A stretch of 36,707 nt of DNA. Origin: Cytophaga aurantiaca DSM 3654. GTDB taxonomy: Bacteria; Bacteroidota; Bacteroidia; Cytophagales; Cytophagaceae. This document shows positions 16,600-24,624 of this stretch, one piece after another. The DNA lies in the NCBI RefSeq assembly GCF_000379725.1, contig NZ_KB903627.1:61626-98332 (forward strand), in the 5' to 3' direction. How positions within the stretch are numbered: position 1 is the first letter of the stretch; each line of letters starts with the position of its first letter. Made by a program: the position numbers and the translations under genes. The notes beneath the pieces were generated by a model. The model had not been told where the DNA came from. It made no database searches and saw nothing but the letters and a program-made list of their open reading frames with translations.

Positions 16600-18897
16600 A
16601 TGAAATTCTTTTATCTATATATTATTTTATTTATCTGTTGTGTATGCTTAAGCTGCAGCTCTACTAAATACGTTCCTGAAGGCGACAGTCTGTATACCGG
16701 ATCCGACTTCAAGATACAATCCGGCGAATCCAGACGATTCATTAAAGTTTTAAGATCCGATCTGGAAGAACAACTAAAGCCCAAGCCAAACACCTATATT
16801 TTAGGTCTTCCTTTAAAATTAAATTTTTACAGCCTTATCGGTAAACCAAAAAAACAAAAAGGATTAAAATATAATCTCAGCACGAAGTTTGGACAAGCTC
16901 CGGTTTTATTTTCGTCTGTCAGCACTTCATTCACGCAGAAAGCTTTAGAAGCAACGCTATTCAATAATGGTATGTTTGATGCAGCAGTGAATTATAAAAT
17001 TCATACCAGTAAGAATGGAAAAAAGACCCATGTTACTTATGAAATAAAAACAGGAACCTTATATAAAATTGATGACTACTCCATACAAATCAAGGATACA
17101 GCTATTTTACATCTTTTAACAGCTGATACATACAAAAGCAGCATTAAAAAAGGTAGGAGATATGATCTGGACCGCATACGCAGAGAGCGTGAAAAAATTA
17201 ATGACCTGTTAAAAAATAATGGGTATTATCATTTCAATGAGGAATATCTTGTTTTTGAAGCAGACACTTCAGGAAGTAAGGCAAGTGTAACTATGCGTTT
17301 GAAATTAAAATCTCAAACTACAAAAGAAAGTATCACACGTTACAAAATCGGCGGCGTGTATGTTGCGCTTGATAGCAACTATGTTGCCAAGCACTTTATG
17401 CACAAAACCGACACTGCAGAAATTGATCGTGTAACGCTTTATCTGAATGAAGACTTCAAACCTTCTCCAATTGCAGAGTATGTTTATTTAAAAGGCGGTG
17501 AATATTATTCCATGGATAAGCAACAACTTACGTTGAGCAGACTGATGGGGATGAATTTATTTAAATATGTAGATATCGATATCGTTGAAAAAGATTCATC
17601 GAAACTGGATGTATACATTCACATTCTTCCCTTGCCTAAACGTTCGGTAAGTGTTGAAATAGAAGTTGTCAGCAAATCCAACAACTTTATCGGACCGGGT
17701 GTCAACCTGAATTATACAGATCGGAATGCATTTAAAGGCGGAGAAAAATTAAGCTTCGGTTTTCATGGATCCATAGAGACGCAACTTAACGGGCAGTTCA
17801 AAGGCCTATACACCTATGAATTGGGTCCGCGGTTAAATCTTACGATCCCACGATTTATTCTTCCCTTTAAAGTAAAAGCGTCAAGTTATTTCACACCCAA
17901 TACGCTACTTACTTCGAACTATACATTTCTCAAACGGGTAAATTATTTTGAGATGCGCACGTTGCAGTTCTCTTTTGGATACAAATGGAAAGAATCATTA
18001 GCCATAGAACATTATTTAAGACCAGTAAATATCAGCTTTTTTAACATCAGTCACATCAGTAATGATTTCAATGCCATTCTCGAAGATAATCCTGCACTGA
18101 ACAGACGTTACGAAGATCAGTTGATTGCAGGCATCATGTATTCGTATACCTACAATCAGCAGGTGTATCCGAAAAGAAAAAATCAAATTTACTTTAATGG
18201 CAATATTGATATTGCGGGCAATACACTTAGTGCAATCAACAAATTGATAGGTTCGCCGGAAAATACGATCGGCACTAAAACCGTTGCCGATATTGCTTAT
18301 GCACAATATGCAAAGTTTGACATTGACTTACGAAATTATTTAAAGACATCCAGAAAAACAGTCTTTGCAAGTCACATGATACTCGGCTGGGGCATACCGT
18401 ATGGAAATTCCAGTGCACTTCCTTTTGTGAAAGGTTTTTTCTCGGGAGGTACCAATAGCTTGCGCGCCTTCCCTGTAAACTCGGTAGGTCCAGGAACCTA
18501 TCGTTTACCTGACAGTTTGCAAAGTTCGTATTTCATACAACAAGGTGGTGATATTAAAATTGAATGGAGCGCGGAATACCGATTTCCTATTATAAGTATT
18601 TTTAAAGGCGCTTTTTTTGTTGATGCAGGTAACGTATGGTTGTACAAAAATAATGACTTGATTCCCGGTGCTCAGTTCAAATTAAAAAAAGCTTTTACCG
18701 AACTCGCTATTGGTGCAGGATTTGGTTTACGTGTAGATCTGAACTTCTTTGTAATTCGCTTCGACTTAGCTACACCAGTCCGAAAACCGTGGCTTACAGA
18801 AGGAGAACGTTGGGTATTGGATGATGTTAAATTAGGCACCAAAGATTGGAGAAAACAAAATCTGATCTTAAACATTGCGATCGGATATCCATTCTAA
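16600..18897 (+). CDS. tamL: TamL: lipoprotein-type BamA/TamA outer-membrane barrel
   Basis: A 765-residue Omp85-family protein. The N-terminus has a signal sequence ending LSCSSTKYVPEG, with a cysteine at about residue 19, which fits the lipid-anchored TamA variant (TamL) described in Bacteroidota. POTRA-like segments span about 30-340. The C-terminal half (about 345-765) is a 16-strand-type beta-barrel with the loop-6 signature GGTNSLRAFP (R622, corresponding to the VRGF/Y motif) and a terminal phenylalanine (IAIGYPF). It starts 6 bases after tamB, and the pair would span the envelope and help insert outer-membrane proteins. The lipobox is not canonical (CLSC), so lipidation is inferred from the family rather than proven. 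Confidence 0.9.
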   Translation: MKFFYLYIILFICCVCLSCSSTKYVPEGDSLYTGSDFKIQSGESRRFIKVLRSDLEEQLKPKPNTYILGLPLKLNFYSLIGKPKKQKGLKYNLSTKFGQAPVLFSSVSTSFTQKALEATLFNNGMFDAAVNYKIHTSKNGKKTHVTYEIKTGTLYKIDDYSIQIKDTAILHLLTADTYKSSIKKGRRYDLDRIRREREKINDLLKNNGYYHFNEEYLVFEADTSGSKASVTMRLKLKSQTTKESITRYKIGGVYVALDSNYVAKHFMHKTDTAEIDRVTLYLNEDFKPSPIAEYVYLKGGEYYSMDKQQLTLSRLMGMNLFKYVDIDIVEKDSSKLDVYIHILPLPKRSVSVEIEVVSKSNNFIGPGVNLNYTDRNAFKGGEKLSFGFHGSIETQLNGQFKGLYTYELGPRLNLTIPRFILPFKVKASSYFTPNTLLTSNYTFLKRVNYFEMRTLQFSFGYKWKESLAIEHYLRPVNISFFNISHISNDFNAILEDNPALNRRYEDQLIAGIMYSYTYNQQVYPKRKNQIYFNGNIDIAGNTLSAINKLIGSPENTIGTKTVADIAYAQYAKFDIDLRNYLKTSRKTVFASHMILGWGIPYGNSSALPFVKGFFSGGTNSLRAFPVNSVGPGTYRLPDSLQSSYFIQQGGDIKIEWSAEYRFPIISIFKGAFFVDAGNVWLYKNNDLIPGAQFKLKKAFTELAIGAGFGLRVDLNFFVIRFDLATPVRKPWLTEGERWVLDDVKLGTKDWRKQNLILNIAIGYPF

Positions 18898-19083
18898 CAT
18901 CGTTTAGAGTAACACTAAACATGGAAAATATGTAAGACATAGGTATTTTAATGTAAAGCATTCATTATATTTTTTACTGTTTCTATGCGACTATGCATAA
19001 AATTCATTTTTTTATTTTTTATACATTATATTATAATTGAATTCAACTTTAGCTATATCAGTATCCTCATATTAAATAATACC

Positions 19084-19485
19084 ATGCATGAAAAAGTAAA
19101 AATCCTCCTGATTGATGATGATGAAGACGATAGAGAATTCTTTCAGTTCGCATTAGAAGATGTCGACAAAAACATTCAATACAATGGCGTAGAAAGTGGT
19201 TATGATGCGTTTGATTTTTTAAAAGAAAATATACGACCTGATTACATTTTTCTTGATCTCAATATGCCTGGCATGTCGGGACGTGAATGCCTTAGAGAAT
19301 TAAAAAAGCATTCAGACCTCAGTTGCATTCCTGTTATTATTTTTTCTACCTCCAGTGACCCACACGATAAGGAAGAAACAAAAAAATTAGGTGCTGTAGA
19401 TTTCATTACCAAACCCTCTAAAACAAGCGACTTAGTAAAGCTGCTGAATAATTTTATATCAAATCATTTATCTATCAAATTATAA
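19084..19485 (+). CDS. Single-domain response regulator (CheY/Rcp1-like)
   Basis: A 133-residue stand-alone receiver domain. It has the acidic pocket DDDEDD (11-16), phospho-acceptor D58 in FLDLNMPG, the switch serine S88 in IIFSTS and conserved K110 in TKPS. There is no output domain. The frame can be extended upstream to 18985, but those residues come from AT-rich leader DNA and precede the family's normal start, so the ATG at 19084 is preferred. It ends 6 bases before the RsbR-like gene and heads the six-gene stressosome operon. It is the obvious candidate to receive phosphate from the histidine kinase that closes the operon, or to carry that signal to another protein. Confidence 0.92.
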   Translation: MHEKVKILLIDDDEDDREFFQFALEDVDKNIQYNGVESGYDAFDFLKENIRPDYIFLDLNMPGMSGRECLRELKKHSDLSCIPVIIFSTSSDPHDKEETKKLGAVDFITKPSKTSDLVKLLNNFISNHLSIKL

Positions 19486-19491
19486 TATTCA

Positions 19492-20346
19492 ATGAAAAAC
19501 GAATCGATAAAAATTTTCCAAAAAAAGAAACAAGCTGTTCTGGAAAAATGGATCCATATACAATCTCAGGATCAAATCTTAAATAATGATCTGATTACAA
19601 ACGAAGACTTACGTATTCAATCGGAAGAGTTATTGTTTGCATTCATTGATAACTTATCAGACTCTAACATTGATAATGCCGAATCGAGAGATTTTGAAAG
19701 TGTTGTTGATATCCTTTCTTCGATCTCAATATCACGTGCAAAACAAGGATATTCTCCGCGTGAAACCGGCAACTACATATATAGCTTAAAAGAAGCACTG
19801 CTTTCTACACTTAGCGAAGAGATCAAAGATCCTGCAACACTGTATGCACAGAGCATGATAATCAACAAACTGTTAGACAGTTTCAGCACCAGCACTTTTG
19901 AAACATTTATCAAAGGTCGTGAAGATGTGATCTTCCGCCAGACAGATGAGATCACCCAGATTTCTACCCCAGTAATACGCTTATGGGACGGCATACTTGC
20001 ACTACCCATTATCGGCACACTGGACAGCTCACGTACACAGGTAGTAATGGAAAGTCTATTGCAGGAAATTGTTGAAACAGGCAGTAGTATTGCCATCCTT
20101 GACATTTCAGGTGTGCCCGCTGTAGATTCACTGGTTGCACAACATTTAATTAAAACAGTAAGTGCTACGAGATTGATGGGCGCAGAATGTATCATCAGTG
20201 GCATTCGTCCGGAAATAGCGCAAACAGTAGTACACTTAGGCATTGACCTATCCACGATTATTACAAAGGCTACCTTAGCAAGTGCATTAAAAACTGCCTT
20301 TATAATGTTAAATCTGGAAGTAAATAAAAAGCAACGAGTAAAATAA
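19492..20346 (+). CDS. rsbR: RsbR-type stressosome co-antagonist (RsbRD-like N-terminus plus STAS)
   Basis: A 284-residue stressosome scaffold and sensor protein. Residues 1-150 form an all-alpha domain resembling the RsbRD N-terminal sensor domain (EKWIHIQSQDQIL, RQGYSPRETG-like GYSPRE). Residues 160-275 are a STAS domain, with TPVIRLWDGILALPIIGTLD and DISGVPAVDS. By alignment to Bacillus RsbRA, S213 takes the place of T171 and T245 (in GIRPEIAQTVV) that of T205, so both RsbT phosphorylation positions are present. With RsbS it would build the megadalton complex that holds RsbT until stress. The stimulus sensed by the N-terminal domain is unknown. Confidence 0.92.
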   Translation: MKNESIKIFQKKKQAVLEKWIHIQSQDQILNNDLITNEDLRIQSEELLFAFIDNLSDSNIDNAESRDFESVVDILSSISISRAKQGYSPRETGNYIYSLKEALLSTLSEEIKDPATLYAQSMIINKLLDSFSTSTFETFIKGREDVIFRQTDEITQISTPVIRLWDGILALPIIGTLDSSRTQVVMESLLQEIVETGSSIAILDISGVPAVDSLVAQHLIKTVSATRLMGAECIISGIRPEIAQTVVHLGIDLSTIITKATLASALKTAFIMLNLEVNKKQRVK

Positions 20347-20372
20347 TATTATAAAATAAGCTTAACACTAAC

Positions 20373-20783
20373 ATGGAAAAAATACCTATTTTAAGAATGG
20401 GTCACTTTCTCTTGGTGACAATACAAGTAGATCTATACGATCAATTAGCAGAGAATCTTGAAGCAGACCTTGTAAGTATGGTTAGCAAGACCAATGCAAA
20501 AGGTGTACTTATAGATGTTTCCTCTGTGTCCATCATCGATTCTTTCATGGGAAGAATTTTAGGAAACATTGCTACCATGTCCAAAATCATGGATGCAGAT
20601 ACCGTCGTAGTAGGCATGCAGCCAGCTGTTGCCATAACATTGGTTGAATTGGGGCTACCGCTAAAAGGTGTTTACACTGCTTTAAATGTTGAAAGAGGAA
20701 TGGAATTATTGAGGTCAAAAATCCTTCTTGAAGAAGAAGATCAAGAAGAAGAAAATGACGACGACACCGATAGTACTGAATAG
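20373..20783 (+). CDS. rsbS: RsbS-type stressosome STAS protein with acidic tail
   Basis: A single STAS domain (about 1-115) that forms the stressosome core with RsbR. The phosphorylation motif is IDVSSVSIIDSFMGR, with S57 directly after D56, equivalent to Bacillus RsbS S59. The 136-residue length is somewhat more than the usual ~120 because of a very acidic C-terminal tail (residues about 117-136, EEEDQEEENDDDTDSTE). The tail coding region is also the start of rsbT in another frame, so the overlap may have shaped it. It lies 26 bases after rsbR. Confidence 0.92.
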   Translation: MEKIPILRMGHFLLVTIQVDLYDQLAENLEADLVSMVSKTNAKGVLIDVSSVSIIDSFMGRILGNIATMSKIMDADTVVVGMQPAVAITLVELGLPLKGVYTALNVERGMELLRSKILLEEEDQEEENDDDTDSTE

Positions 20784-21177
20784 AGACACCATGACGGTGA
20801 CGCGAGAAACGGATGTTGTTCCCTTTAGAAGCAGAGTAAAAGAACATGCTGTAAAAATCGGCATGAGCTTGTTAAATCAAACTAAATTAATAACCGGTGC
20901 CAGTGAACTTGTACGAAACATGCTGAAATATGGAAATGGCGGTATTGTTAAAATTGAAATTGTAAGCAAAGGTCGTGACAGTGGCATTCGTTTAACCTTT
21001 GAAGATAAAGGTCCCGGCATACCCAATATTGACAAAGCAATGCAAGATGGATTTACTACAGGGAGAAGTATGGGACTTGGATTGCCGGGCACCAAACGTC
21101 TTATGAATGAATTTACTATTAAATCTGAAGTTGGTGTAGGCACTACGGTAACGGTAACTAAATGGAAAAATGGATAA
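20755..21177 (+). CDS. rsbT: RsbT-type serine/threonine switch kinase
   Basis: A 140-residue GHKL-fold protein kinase. Key elements are the N-box ASELVRNMLKYG, the G1 box EDKGPGIP and the G2 box GRSMGLGLPGTKRLM; all match Bacillus RsbT closely. It would phosphorylate RsbR and RsbS in the stressosome and then be released to activate a downstream partner. The ATG at 20755, inside rsbS (29-base overlap), gives a family-like N-terminus. A TTG at 20728 would add an implausible lysine run, and an ATG at 20791 would be slightly short but cannot be excluded. In Bacillus the released RsbT activates RsbU. There is no RsbU here, so its target is probably one of the next two gene products. Confidence 0.9.
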   Translation: MTTTPIVLNRDTMTVTRETDVVPFRSRVKEHAVKIGMSLLNQTKLITGASELVRNMLKYGNGGIVKIEIVSKGRDSGIRLTFEDKGPGIPNIDKAMQDGFTTGRSMGLGLPGTKRLMNEFTIKSEVGVGTTVTVTKWKNG

Positions 21178-22180
21178 CATATTGTTTCAAAGTTATATTG
21201 TTGAGGAACGAAGTTATGCATCGTTTATAAAAAGAGAAATACACAACTTAGTACGCCCGCATTTTACAGAACAACGTACCGGCGAAATAGACATTGTTGC
21301 ATCTGAAATGATTTCCAATCTTATCAAACATGCCACACGCGGCGAAATACTGTACAGGCTGAATATAGAAGAAGATGAACCCATCTTTGATCTAATATGT
21401 ATAGACAATGGCACAGGAATTAAAGATATTAGTCATTCTATGAAGGATGGAATTTCGAGCAAAAGCACATTAGGTCATGGCATAGGCTCAATCATGCGTC
21501 TAAGTAATTTTTCACAGATCTATACACTTCCGGACTGGGGTACAATTCTATATTCCAGATTTAACCGTTCTCTTGAATTTAATCCTACGCGAAAGAATGA
21601 TACACTGGTTCGTTGTATTAATGTTGCAAAACCCGGAGAGAAAGTATCCGGCGATGGTACTGCAATAAGGCAGGTAGGCAATAAGACGCTTGTATTTCTG
21701 GGCGATGGTCTTGGACATGGCGAGTTTGCAAAAGAAGCTGTAGATGCTGCTATTAATACCTTCAATAACAGTAACTCTTCAGAACCTTCAGATATCATCC
21801 GTGAAATGCACGTAGCTGTTAAGAAAACACGTGGACTCGTTGGCGCCATTGGTATATTAGATCATGGCAGCAAACAATGGCAAATAAGTGGCGTGGGAAA
21901 TATTGCTGTACGTCTGCAGCGTGGACTTGAATATAAAAACTATAGCAGCTATAACGGGATCATAGGATTAAATATTCCCGGACGCATAGAAAACAATTGT
22001 TATGAAATGGAAAAATTTCAGCAGCTTATTTTGTGCTCAGATGGTATCAAGACTCGTTGGGATATGATCCACTACCCTTCTATTCTAAAATATGATCCGA
22101 TGCTTTTAGCCGCAGCAATCTATAAAGACCATGCGCGCCGTACGGATGATATGACAATATTAATTGCAAAAGTTTTATGA
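21170..22180 (+). CDS. ATPase-PP2C fusion phosphatase (RsbX-like, SpoIIE family)
   Basis: A 336-residue two-domain protein. Residues 1-135 are an RsbT/RsbW-type GHKL ATPase domain (N-box SEMISNLIKHA, with E46 and N50; IDNGTGI at 78-84; LGHGIGS at 101-107). Residues 150-336 are a PP2C/SpoIIE-type phosphatase domain with metal-binding acids in GDG (161-163), LGDGLGHG (177-184), CSDGI (289-293) and RTDDMTIL (324-331). RsbX resets the stressosome by removing phosphate from RsbR and RsbS, and this protein is the likely equivalent. Its added kinase-like domain could alternatively make it an RsbT-controlled, RsbU-like output. It overlaps rsbT by 8 bases and the kinase gene by 4. Confidence 0.88.
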   Translation: MDNILFQSYIVEERSYASFIKREIHNLVRPHFTEQRTGEIDIVASEMISNLIKHATRGEILYRLNIEEDEPIFDLICIDNGTGIKDISHSMKDGISSKSTLGHGIGSIMRLSNFSQIYTLPDWGTILYSRFNRSLEFNPTRKNDTLVRCINVAKPGEKVSGDGTAIRQVGNKTLVFLGDGLGHGEFAKEAVDAAINTFNNSNSSEPSDIIREMHVAVKKTRGLVGAIGILDHGSKQWQISGVGNIAVRLQRGLEYKNYSSYNGIIGLNIPGRIENNCYEMEKFQQLILCSDGIKTRWDMIHYPSILKYDPMLLAAAIYKDHARRTDDMTILIAKVL

Positions 22181-23838
22181 ACGAAATTGTTAAGATCAAT
22201 CTGGAAAACGAAATGGACCTGATCCTTTCACACAAACGCAGTATGAAACTTGCGGAATTGTGCGGATTATCTGTGCTCACTCAGACTTCTTTTGCTACAG
22301 CTGTCTCGGAGATCTCACGTTGTCTTATCGGTGATGAATTCAATCGTTCCAGCCTTACACTTTTAATCAATACACTTCAAAATAATCGTAAAGAACTTAT
22401 TGCTGTCTTAACAACGAATGACATCTTTGAAAAAAAACATACTGAAGCAATAAAATACGCTCAACGTCTAACCGACAATCTTAAAATCAATAAACAAAAA
22501 GATGTAACAGAAGTTATTCTAACACAAAAGATCAACTTCAGCGGCCTTATCAATGATACCCGTATACAAGCTTTTATCAATTATTTTAAAAAAGAACTTC
22601 CGCTCTCGCCTTACGATGAGATTCGAAAAAAAAATATTCAACTGCTTGAGATTTCTGAAAAACTGAAAGATAGTGAGACGCAATATAAAATGCTCACTGG
22701 AACGCTTCCGCTAATGATGTTTACAGCAAATGGTGGTGGCTACCTTACCTATGGAAATAAATGGCTCAAAGATTATTTTGGATTTCTGGAAATACAATCC
22801 GGAAAAATAGAATGGACAAGTTTAGTGCAGCTTAGCGAAACAAAATCAATACGCGACGAATGGGAAAAAGCTCAAACTAATCAATCACCTTTTCGTGCAC
22901 AGGCAAAATTAAAAGCAAAGGGCAACGATTCTGCTCTGTGGCATTTAATATCATTAGTGCCTGTAAAAAATGAATTGAATCAAATTACAAGCTGGACAGG
23001 TTTTTTTGTAGACATACATGCACAAAAAGTTGTAGAAGAAACACTAAAGAACAATGTTGAATTAAAGACGATTCAAAAGAAACTTTTAAACTATCAAGGG
23101 CAACTTGAGGAAAAAGTCAATGAATTAAATAAATCGAATCACGATCTGGAACAATTTGCATATATAGCCAGTCATGACTTACAGGAACCTTTACGAAAAA
23201 TACAAAGCTTTACAGAATTGCTTGAATTAAATTTTACAGATAAAGAACGTTCGAAAAAATATCTTGAAAAAATAGACTACGCGTCTTCCCGCATGAGTTC
23301 ATTGATCAAAGATGTATTAAACTATTCCCGTTTATCTCAAAGTGGAAATAGTTTTGGTGAAACTGATCTGCAGAAAATTCTTGAGCATGTTAAAAGTGAT
23401 GTTGAATTAATTGTTGAGAAGAAAGAAGCAAGCATTAAATCAGATAAGTTGCCTGTAATAAATGGTATTAATCAACAACTTTATCAATTATTTTACAATC
23501 TTATAAATAATGCTCTTAAATTCAGTACTGAAAAACCAGTGCTTAAAATTTCATGTAGACAAGTCCCCAAAGATGAGATAGTCCTATACAACGATCTATC
23601 ACCCGAAAATAATTACATTGAACTTATTTTCAAAGACAATGGCATTGGGTTTGAACAAAAACATGCAAAACAAATCTTCACGATTTTCAAACGTCTTAAT
23701 TCAAAAGAAAAATACGAAGGTACTGGAATAGGTTTGGCGCTTTGCAAAAAAATTATCGACAATCATCATGGCTCAATAAGCGTCACAAGTGAACTGGGTA
23801 TTGGCACTAGTTTCAATGTTATTTTACCGGTGGAATAA
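22177..23838 (+). CDS. PAS histidine kinase with a decayed RsbT-like N-terminal domain
   Basis: A 553-residue soluble sensor kinase with no membrane segment. Residues 1-120 look like an RsbT-type ATPase fold that has lost its nucleotide site: LCGLSVLTQTSFATAVSEIS matches the helix and N-box region, but the key asparagine is C49, no DxGxGI or GxGLG box follows, and the end (AIKYAQRLTDNLKI, then EVILTQKI) keeps the domain's closing helix and strand. Residues about 167-282 are a PAS domain, about 285-325 a coiled coil, then HisKA with H333 in SHDLQEPLRKI, and a catalytic domain with NLINNALKFS, DNGIGF (487-492) and GTGIGLAL (515-522). The start overlaps the previous stop by 4 bases. It probably docks on the stressosome as a pseudo-RsbT and signals to the receiver at 19084. 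Confidence 0.88.
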   Translation: MNEIVKINLENEMDLILSHKRSMKLAELCGLSVLTQTSFATAVSEISRCLIGDEFNRSSLTLLINTLQNNRKELIAVLTTNDIFEKKHTEAIKYAQRLTDNLKINKQKDVTEVILTQKINFSGLINDTRIQAFINYFKKELPLSPYDEIRKKNIQLLEISEKLKDSETQYKMLTGTLPLMMFTANGGGYLTYGNKWLKDYFGFLEIQSGKIEWTSLVQLSETKSIRDEWEKAQTNQSPFRAQAKLKAKGNDSALWHLISLVPVKNELNQITSWTGFFVDIHAQKVVEETLKNNVELKTIQKKLLNYQGQLEEKVNELNKSNHDLEQFAYIASHDLQEPLRKIQSFTELLELNFTDKERSKKYLEKIDYASSRMSSLIKDVLNYSRLSQSGNSFGETDLQKILEHVKSDVELIVEKKEASIKSDKLPVINGINQQLYQLFYNLINNALKFSTEKPVLKISCRQVPKDEIVLYNDLSPENNYIELIFKDNGIGFEQKHAKQIFTIFKRLNSKEKYEGTGIGLALCKKIIDNHHGSISVTSELGIGTSFNVILPVE

Positions 23839-23843
23839 GACAC

Positions 23844-23861
23844 CACAATAATCCCATTGTG
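23844..23861. terminator. Weak hairpin between convergent genes
   Basis: CACAAT (23844-23849) pairs with ATTGTG (23856-23861) just after the histidine kinase stop. The stem is short and no T-tract follows, so terminator function is uncertain. Confidence 0.2.
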
Positions 23862-23895
23862 CGACCGTTATTATTCGAGGCATATCTATAAATCA

Positions 23896-24339
23896 CTATA
23901 TCCATCTACGATACGCCTTCGGAATATACATTCTAAAGTGCAATTCTTTAATATCTACAATCTCTCTCCTTTTAACTTTTGCTTTTAGTGTTATAAATAC
24001 ATAGCTGACTGTGTCGTCATAAAACGAATTGATATGACGGATGTATGGAGAGATTGTATCTTTGAAGATGGAATCTAATTTATGCTGACAGGATACATCC
24101 TTAATTACATATCCTTTATCGCGAAGTTCTGAATAATCATTTTTAACTTTCAATAATTTAACTATACCTACTTCCTTATCCTTTATCCAATAAAGCTTCG
24201 TAGAATCTGCACGGTTGTTTATCCAGCCATCTTCTGATTTTACATGATACTTATATTCGGTGATGCAAGCGATTGTTCTGTAGCTCAACGAACAACCTGT
24301 ACAAAAAATAATAAATAACAACGATGTTGTATACTGCAC
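23896..24339 (-). CDS. Small putative lipoprotein of unknown function
   Basis: A 147-residue protein with a GTG start, a short hydrophobic signal sequence and a lipobox-like FCTGC, giving a mature N-terminal cysteine at residue 16. The rest is a soluble, lysine- and tyrosine-rich alpha/beta sequence with motifs such as YWIKDKEVGIVKL and ending in YIPKAYRRWI. No family was recognised. The frame is stopped upstream of the GTG, so the start is GTG or a TTG a few codons later. It is convergent with the stressosome operon and downstream of no obvious partner, so it is probably monocistronic. It is likely a periplasmic or outer-membrane lipoprotein. Confidence 0.65.
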   Translation of the reverse strand: MQYTTSLLFIIFCTGCSLSYRTIACITEYKYHVKSEDGWINNRADSTKLYWIKDKEVGIVKLLKVKNDYSELRDKGYVIKDVSCQHKLDSIFKDTISPYIRHINSFYDDTVSYVFITLKAKVKRREIVDIKELHFRMYIPKAYRRWI

Positions 24340-24389
24340 ACTATTTCACACTTAGTTCACATCTATTTTACCTAACCACTGCTCAACTC

Positions 24390-24495
24390 GCTGTTGTGCC
24401 TTTTCTGGCCAACAGCCCACTACTACCATCATAATAACTACCATTTATTAAACATCACACGGCACTGGGTTGTTGGCCGATGGCGCAACAACGGG
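24390..24495. repeat. Imperfect long inverted repeat, GC-richer than surroundings
   Basis: GGCCAACAGCCCA (24407-24419) and TGGGTTGTTGGCC (24466-24478) match in 12 of 13 positions. The flanking GCTGTTGTGCC and GGCGCAACAACGGG extend the pairing imperfectly. It could be a remnant of a small mobile or repetitive element; no transposase is nearby. Confidence 0.4.
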
Positions 24496-24594
24496 TTGAT
24501 TTGTGGCATCGATACAAAGCATATATTAACAGCAGTAAGTACTAACCTCCAAGAAACAACATCCAATTATCCCTTTAATCCAATAAAACCTAAT

Positions 24595-24624
24595 AAAAAA
24601 AGAGACGCAATAAATTGCGTCTCT
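24595..24624 (-). terminator. Intrinsic terminator of the CHAT gene, on a palindromic repeat
   Basis: Read on the minus strand, AGAGACGCAAT and ATTGCGTCTCT form an 11-bp perfect stem followed by a run of T (the A-run at 24595-24600). It lies 25 bases past the CHAT gene stop. The adjoining decamer CTCTACGAAT recurs, also inverted, near 35796-35915, so the terminator appears to be derived from a dispersed repeat. Confidence 0.8.

Noticed and set aside
18985-19083. Upstream extension of the response regulator with a hydrophobic start
   Set aside because: It is AT-rich leader translated by chance; the receiver domain begins normally at the ATG at 19084.
19773-20255. 160-codon minus-strand frame
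   Set aside because: It lies entirely opposite the conserved STAS part of rsbR and shows no protein-family features.
20728-20754. Lysine-run N-terminus for RsbT
   Set aside because: It is read from the GA-rich tail of rsbS, needs a TTG start and is absent from RsbT families.
24407-24478. Integron attC-like site
   Set aside because: The inverted arms look superficially similar, but there are no paired core sites, cassette arrangement or integrase in view.
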